Positions 31,757 through 35,534 of a stretch of 35,534 bases of DNA are shown one piece after another (positions within the stretch are counted from its first letter, which is position 1; every line of letters starts with the position of its first letter). Below the pieces are notes generated by a model that did no database searches, was not told the DNA's origin, and saw only the letters and a program-made list of their open reading frames with translations. The stretch covers positions 1-35,534 of the forward strand of contig CAJMOW010000006.1 of assembly GCA_905215145.1 (NCBI GenBank). The letters run 5' to 3'. Source of the DNA: an uncultured bacterium. GTDB taxonomy: Bacteria > Bacillota_I > Bacilli_A > RF39 > UBA660. The translations under genes were made by a program, and so were the position numbers.

Positions 31757-32770
31757 ATGGAATATTTTGTTTATGAAACTGGAGCAACTAAGACTATCTA
31801 TTCTAAGAGCTTCGATGAAATTTTGAATTGTTTTGATAATAGAAGAAATGCTGATGACAGAGGACGTTATGTTTCTTTTGGTGTTATGATTAATGAAAAT
31901 TCTTGTTTTGATATTGTTGGTTCTGATAGGAAGCATATATATCTTATTAATGATTATAAGAGGATTATGAGTAAGTATGATGCTGATATATCTAAACCTG
32001 TATATGATGCTGTTAGTGAATTAATAGATAGATATAAAATTAATTTACAATTAACATGCAGTAATCTTTTAGGTGGGAATGCTTGCTTAATTACAATGGA
32101 AAATTCATCTTTTTCGTATATGGATGATAAGATTCCGTTATTGGCTAATAATCTTAATATTAAGAGCTGCATTAATGAGGTTTTAATAGAAGGGACTGGA
32201 TATATACCGTATAATGATTTTGTTAAATTAACATATAGTAATGATTCTGTTAATGAAAAACCTGTTGCTAAGATGATTAATGTTAGCTATGTAAATATTA
32301 CTGGTGGGACAGGACAAGCTGATTTGTTGCCTATAGAATATTTGCAGTTTATTGAACCTTTTTCAAAGGAATATAAGCTGACTATGTATGATTGTGATTT
32401 GGATAGGTCTATTCCATATGCTTCTTTTGATAATAAGAAAGAAGCTGTTAGAATGTGTTTTGATTTAGGCATTCCATATTTAAAGGAACGTTCTAATTCT
32501 GGTCCTGAGATTTTTGATTCTAAAGGCAATCTTGTGTTCAGAACTGATTTTTATAATAATCTGTTTTTAGATACTCGAAAAGTTGCTGAATCAGAGTTTG
32601 GTGTGGATTTCAGTAAGGCGGTTGAACCTTATTCTAATGGTAGACTGTATGCACAAAATCTTGATGATTATTATATGCATCAGGAATATTATTCAGGTAA
32701 AATCAAAAATGAAGTACCGGATAGTCCATATAATGAACATTTTGCACATATAAAAAGAAAATCTCGTTAG
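31757..32770 (+). CDS. Unknown cytoplasmic protein with KRKSR tail
   Basis: 337 residues from ATG 31757, behind a weak GTGGTG. Mixed alpha/beta composition with no signal, membrane helix or known motif. The first 60 residues (YFVYETGATKTIYSKSFDEILNCFDNRR) have the look of the small ligand-like domains that recur in polyvalent proteins; around 285-310 AVEPYSNGRLYAQNLDDYYMHQ resembles APYSHGYRYTFDGKDYEMYN in the next protein, suggesting a shared module. Ends HIKRKSR. Probably part of the same functional set as RadC and the LPD1 protein. Confidence 0.6.
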   Translation: MEYFVYETGATKTIYSKSFDEILNCFDNRRNADDRGRYVSFGVMINENSCFDIVGSDRKHIYLINDYKRIMSKYDADISKPVYDAVSELIDRYKINLQLTCSNLLGGNACLITMENSSFSYMDDKIPLLANNLNIKSCINEVLIEGTGYIPYNDFVKLTYSNDSVNEKPVAKMINVSYVNITGGTGQADLLPIEYLQFIEPFSKEYKLTMYDCDLDRSIPYASFDNKKEAVRMCFDLGIPYLKERSNSGPEIFDSKGNLVFRTDFYNNLFLDTRKVAESEFGVDFSKAVEPYSNGRLYAQNLDDYYMHQEYYSGKIKNEVPDSPYNEHFAHIKRKSR

Positions 32771-32783
32771 GCGGTAAGTTAGT

Positions 32784-34094
32784 ATGATAATATGGGCATT
32801 TCCTGGAATAGGGAAGAGTAATATACATCTTGGCAGTGTGATAGATTGTGATGCTGCATATTTTAAGTTTAATATTTCCAAAGATACTATTTTACATAAT
32901 AATGAAATGATGCATGATTGTTCTTTAAATGGTGATTATCCTGCTAATTATATAAAATATGTTAAGGATTGTGATTTAGTTTATGATTATATTTTGATTA
33001 ATTGCGAACCAGAATTAATTTCTTCTTTTTCAAATGTACGTATTATTTATCCGGATGCTTCGTTAAAAGATGAATATATGCATAGATATATTGATAGAGG
33101 TGATAATAATTCGTTTATTTCTTATATGGATGATAGTTTTGAAGAAATGGTTAGGCATTTTGATTTGTTACCTCACAAATATAAAGTTAAGGTTATGAAA
33201 GAAAATAAATTTTTAAATGATATTTTAGGAGAGATGCGTATGGAATTTATGAGTAAAGCTGCAATGGTTGCAATTATAAGTGAAGCAGATAATTATGGTT
33301 TATTTAATATTCCAGATGGTTTATCAGTTGAAAAAACAGCTGATGAAATATTTGAAGGGCATATAGAAGTTGATTTTGATAAACTTAAGAATGAACTTGA
33401 TCTTGCATATAAAAATGAAGCTTTGGAAAAAAAGTTTCAAGAGAATAGGAACGGTTTATCTCATACGGAATTAACTAATTTAATCATGGATTCTATGGTA
33501 AGTGGTGCTGCTGATATTTATTATGGTGAAGTTGCTCCTTATAGTCATGGATATAGATATACATTTGATGGTAAAGATTATGAAATGTATAATTGCTCTG
33601 AATTTTTTGATTGTCCGGAAAAAGTTTGTACTGCAATAGAAAAGGGGCAGTTTGTAATTGACATTGATAAGCTCGATTCATTAACCAGGTCTGCTTATAA
33701 AGCTGTTGAAAATTCTTCATATATCTATTCTGATACTTTAGGCTGGAAGTTAGATGATTATTATTATCATCATATTCATAGATTAAAGGATGTTCATGAA
33801 CTTAAGGGACTTGATGCTATTGTTTCTGGTAAATGCAAGGGTACATATAGTAATTATATGGCATGTAAGGAAAATACACTTATTCGTCAGATGGTTGCTT
33901 TTAAGGGATATTGTCTTGATTATGTTATGAAAAATAGCAATAGTGATGATTTTAGTGGAAGATTTCAATTAGCATTATCTGAATATCATAGCAGGCATGG
34001 ACTTGATATTTCTGATATTGATAAGTGGTGTAATGATAATTTTGAAAAAACATTTGAATCAGCTTCATTTAAAGCACCTGTAAAGAAACGTTAA
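32784..34094 (+). CDS. P-loop kinase-like protein with a basic tail
   Basis: 436 residues from ATG 32784 with a weak AGGCGGT. It begins directly with strand 1 and a Walker A, AFPGIGKS at residues 5-12, followed by VIDCDAAYFKF, ILINCEPELI and the region VRIIYPDASLKDEYMHRYIDRG, an order seen in small nucleotide- or nucleoside-kinase-like P-loop proteins of phages and plasmids. Residues 150-230 are helical, 245-275 hold the APYSHGYRYTF module, and the end is FKAPVKKR, basic but not K-S-R. A catalytic role is plausible; the substrate is unknown. Last gene of the polyvalent operon. Confidence 0.6.
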   Translation: MIIWAFPGIGKSNIHLGSVIDCDAAYFKFNISKDTILHNNEMMHDCSLNGDYPANYIKYVKDCDLVYDYILINCEPELISSFSNVRIIYPDASLKDEYMHRYIDRGDNNSFISYMDDSFEEMVRHFDLLPHKYKVKVMKENKFLNDILGEMRMEFMSKAAMVAIISEADNYGLFNIPDGLSVEKTADEIFEGHIEVDFDKLKNELDLAYKNEALEKKFQENRNGLSHTELTNLIMDSMVSGAADIYYGEVAPYSHGYRYTFDGKDYEMYNCSEFFDCPEKVCTAIEKGQFVIDIDKLDSLTRSAYKAVENSSYIYSDTLGWKLDDYYYHHIHRLKDVHELKGLDAIVSGKCKGTYSNYMACKENTLIRQMVAFKGYCLDYVMKNSNSDDFSGRFQLALSEYHSRHGLDISDIDKWCNDNFEKTFESASFKAPVKKR

Positions 34095-34121
34095 TATTAT
34101 ATTTATATGATTATACAAATA

Positions 34122-34149
34122 TTGACAAATGACAAAAAAGATGTATAAT
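34122..34149 (+). promoter_or_regulatory. Promoter of the repeated TTGACAAATAACAAAA family, copy 3
   Basis: TTGACA (34122-34127), 16-bp spacer beginning AATGACAAAA, perfect TATAAT (34144-34149), 18 bp before the GAAAGGGG ribosome site of the next gene. One base differs from the other copies. Confidence 0.8.
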
Positions 34150-34183
34150 AAAGAAAAACTGTATTTGAAAGGGGCTATTAGAT

Positions 34184-34392
34184 TTGCTGGATGATATATG
34201 CACAAATACAAGATTTATTAAAACAGGGATTTGTGAATATGAACTACCAGAAAATGAAAGTACTGTAGGTACACTTCTTATCTTATCTGTAGATTTGATA
34301 AACAATCCTGGTTATATCCGAATTTAAAGTCTTGGAAAGTATATGAGGATGGCGAGGAGCAGGATGCATTAAGGATTATGACGGAGGGATAA
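34184..34392 (+). pseudogene. Small protein gene with an apparent one-base deletion
   Basis: TTG 34184 lies nine bases after AAAGGGG. The frame runs 47 residues (LDDICTNTRFIKTG...NNPGYIRI) and stops at 34325. One additional C in ATCCGAATTTA would give GYIPNLKSWKVYEDGEEQDALRIMTEG and a natural stop at 34390-34392, just before the next ribosome site. The combined 69-aa product has even composition, which supports a single gene. Function unknown. Confidence 0.45.
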
Positions 34393-34395
34393 TGC

Positions 34396-34538
34396 ATGGC
34401 ATCATCAAAACGTGAAATATCGTTTGATTTAGATACAAAAGCTTTGAGTAAGTATTATGATAATATATCAATGGCATATTCAGATTTACGTAATGAATTT
34501 GAATAGATGGAGAGCTGCCAGATAAGAAAAATAATTAA
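34396..34538 (+). pseudogene. VapD-like N-terminal fragment
   Basis: ATG 34396 follows ACGGAGGG by seven bases. The 36-residue frame contains REISFDLDTKALSKYYDN and AYSDLRNEFE, the opening of VapD-family proteins (ferredoxin-fold, Cas2-like ribonucleases of about 90-100 aa found on plasmids), then stops at TAG 34504-34506. One additional A in TTGAATAGATGG would extend it by DGELPDKKNN to 34538. Either way most of the VapD fold and its conserved C-terminal half are missing. Remnant or mis-sequenced. Confidence 0.45.
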
Positions 34539-34571
34539 GCACTAAGAAGAAAGAACAGGGAGTGATATAAA

Positions 34572-34964
34572 ATGGTACATAATTTGTCAAAGATAATTAT
34601 GGATTACGGAGATTCTAATTGGACAATAGGCGTATTAATAGGGGTTTTAATAATTATAGCAGGCATTATTTTGTGGATAATAGACATGGCGACAGGAAAT
34701 TTTGATCTAGGAGTTCGGACTACACCAGGAATTATAATGATTATTGTTGGGGCGTTTATTGCAATTTTGCCAACAATAGGTTGCACCTGTGATAGTAAAC
34801 AGAATATACAGACTGCTATTAGAAGAGAATATGAAGATGCTTCTTTTGATAAGAAGGATAATAAATTTGTAAGTAATAATAGAACATATATTTATAATAT
34901 TAAAGACAGAAAAATAGTTGTATATACAGTAATAGATAATGAGAATATTAAGATTATTGAGTAA
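34572..34964 (+). CDS. Small membrane protein with extracytoplasmic tail
   Basis: 130 residues, AGGGAGTG before ATG 34572. Two membrane helices (about 18-40 and 50-70) separated by DMATGNFDLGVRTTPG, then a polar tail of 60 residues with two Cys (GCTCDSK) and a strand-rich end (TYIYNIKDRKIVVYTVIDNENIKIIE). Not recognised. Lies in the cargo unit behind promoter copy 3. Confidence 0.6.
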   Translation: MVHNLSKIIMDYGDSNWTIGVLIGVLIIIAGIILWIIDMATGNFDLGVRTTPGIIMIIVGAFIAILPTIGCTCDSKQNIQTAIRREYEDASFDKKDNKFVSNNRTYIYNIKDRKIVVYTVIDNENIKIIE

Positions 34965-34985
34965 TTCTTTATAAGGAGAAAAAGT

Positions 34986-35437
34986 ATGAAAAACTATGAT
35001 ATTTATTCAAAAATTTTTTATGGGAAAGTAGGTTCAGGAAAGACAACAAGTATTATTAACGATTTAAGAAAATTAATAACAAAATATCCCGATATTAAAA
35101 TCTTTATCATGGAAGATTTTCCTGAAATAAAAGATGGTATAAAGGATTTTGTATCTATAGAGAATATTTCTACTACTTTAAATGATGATATTGATTTAAT
35201 TGTAGTAGGAGATTATGTATCACAGAATATACCTATATCTTTATTAACGCCTTATATTTATGATAAACCTATATGGTTTGAACTAAGAACCGCAAAAGAA
35301 TTAGAAGTTATAAATCATAAATATGTAAGCGACATAGTTTATTGAGTTATATTAATGTTATGTGTAATGATAGTAAATACTTTTCAGATTCTATTGATAA
35401 GTATACAAGTTTTAAAATTATGCGTAAAAGCCGATAA
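34986..35437 (+). pseudogene. Small P-loop NTPase with RKSR tail in a shifted frame
   Basis: ATG 34986 follows AAGGAG. The 119-residue frame has Walker A GKVGSGKTT (13-21), an IMEDFPEI segment and a Walker B-like IDLIVVGD, resembling a minimal VirB11/PilT-like or phage ATPase core; it stops at 35343. The next frame then reads SYINVMCNDSKYFSDSIDKYTSFKIMRKSR and ends at 35437; one missing base around 35340-35345 would join them into about 150 residues. The extension ends in the same RKSR tail as other proteins here, which is strong evidence that it belongs to this gene. Confidence 0.6.
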
Positions 35438-35464
35438 TTTTTTGTGTATAAATCTACTTAATAG

Positions 35465-35493
35465 TTGACAAATAACAAAAGTGTATATATAAT
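35465..35493 (+). promoter_or_regulatory. Promoter of the repeated TTGACAAATAACAAAA family, copy 4
   Basis: TTGACA (35465-35470), 17-bp spacer beginning AATAACAAAA, perfect TATAAT (35488-35493). The gene it drives starts beyond the window end. Confidence 0.8.
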
Positions 35494-35534
35494 ACAAATA
35501 GTTTTATTTAATCGGTTGATTTTGCTGCCGAAAG

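Noticed and set aside
35356..35467. 37-residue plus-strand frame MLCVMIVNTF... near the window end
   Set aside because: No ribosome site; the overlapping frame with the RKSR ending explains the sequence better.
1..35534. CRISPR array, tRNA, rRNA, insertion sequence ends, relaxase, VirB4
   Set aside because: Looked for and not seen: no spaced direct repeats, cloverleaf candidates, transposase motifs, relaxase histidine triads, or a second large T4SS ATPase.

Overview
The window is AT-rich DNA with strong AGGAGG-type ribosome binding sites, short intergenic gaps and Gram-positive-style surface proteins. This fits a low-GC Firmicute, most likely a Clostridia/Lachnospiraceae-type gut or rumen anaerobe (inference). 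No ribosomal RNA, tRNA, CRISPR array, insertion sequence, relaxase, VirB4 ATPase, integrase or replication gene is visible. It reads as the interior of a large conjugative element (ICE or megaplasmid) whose ends lie outside.

Layout. (1) 1-7009: end of a prepilin peptidase, two unknown genes, a PcfB-like (DUF3801-type) gene, a separate membrane anchor and a frameshifted VirD4-type coupling ATPase, then a Maff2/VirB2-like small membrane protein and a TrbL/VirB6-like channel protein. (2) 7029-13163: behind a 19-bp palindrome, an SSB-like protein and a PrgI-like T4SS protein run directly into a Tad (type IVc) pilus set: TadA/CpaF ATPase, TadB, TadC, a Flp-like pilin, two TadE/F-like pseudopilins with GxxxxE processing sites, and a CpaB-like SAF protein. 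(3) 13238-21110: two promoter-terminator units with membrane and surface proteins, including two large proteins with InlB-type (Listeria-Bacteroides) repeats that share a C-terminal module ending in SRIRRQPGQAN, a lipoprotein and three very small proteins. (4) 21113-22397: a short minus-strand operon of four small genes behind a consensus promoter. (5) 22473-34094: behind a second copy of the same palindrome, a polyvalent-protein operon: an 807-aa protein, small proteins, RadC/JAB, a 935-aa ArdC-N/LPD1 metalloprotease-like protein, a PcfJ-like protein and two more unknown proteins, the second with a P-loop. (6) 34122-35534: small accessory genes between two copies of a repeated promoter.

Working model (inference): a T4SS conjugation machine in which a Tad pilus is co-transcribed with channel genes, possibly as the cell-contact device. 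The surface proteins would assist attachment, and a set of proteins sharing a C-terminal basic [KR]-[KR]-K-S-R tail would be passengers or partners of the coupling protein. Two sequence-defined regulons appear: the palindrome CTGTGTCATAATGACACAG at the SSB/PrgI/Tad and polyvalent operons, and the promoter TTGACAAATAACAAAA at cargo operons.

Caution: six genes are interrupted by what look like small deletions. All go in the same direction, so they may be sequencing or assembly errors rather than decay; one (PcfJ) sits exactly on a canonical -1 slippery heptamer.
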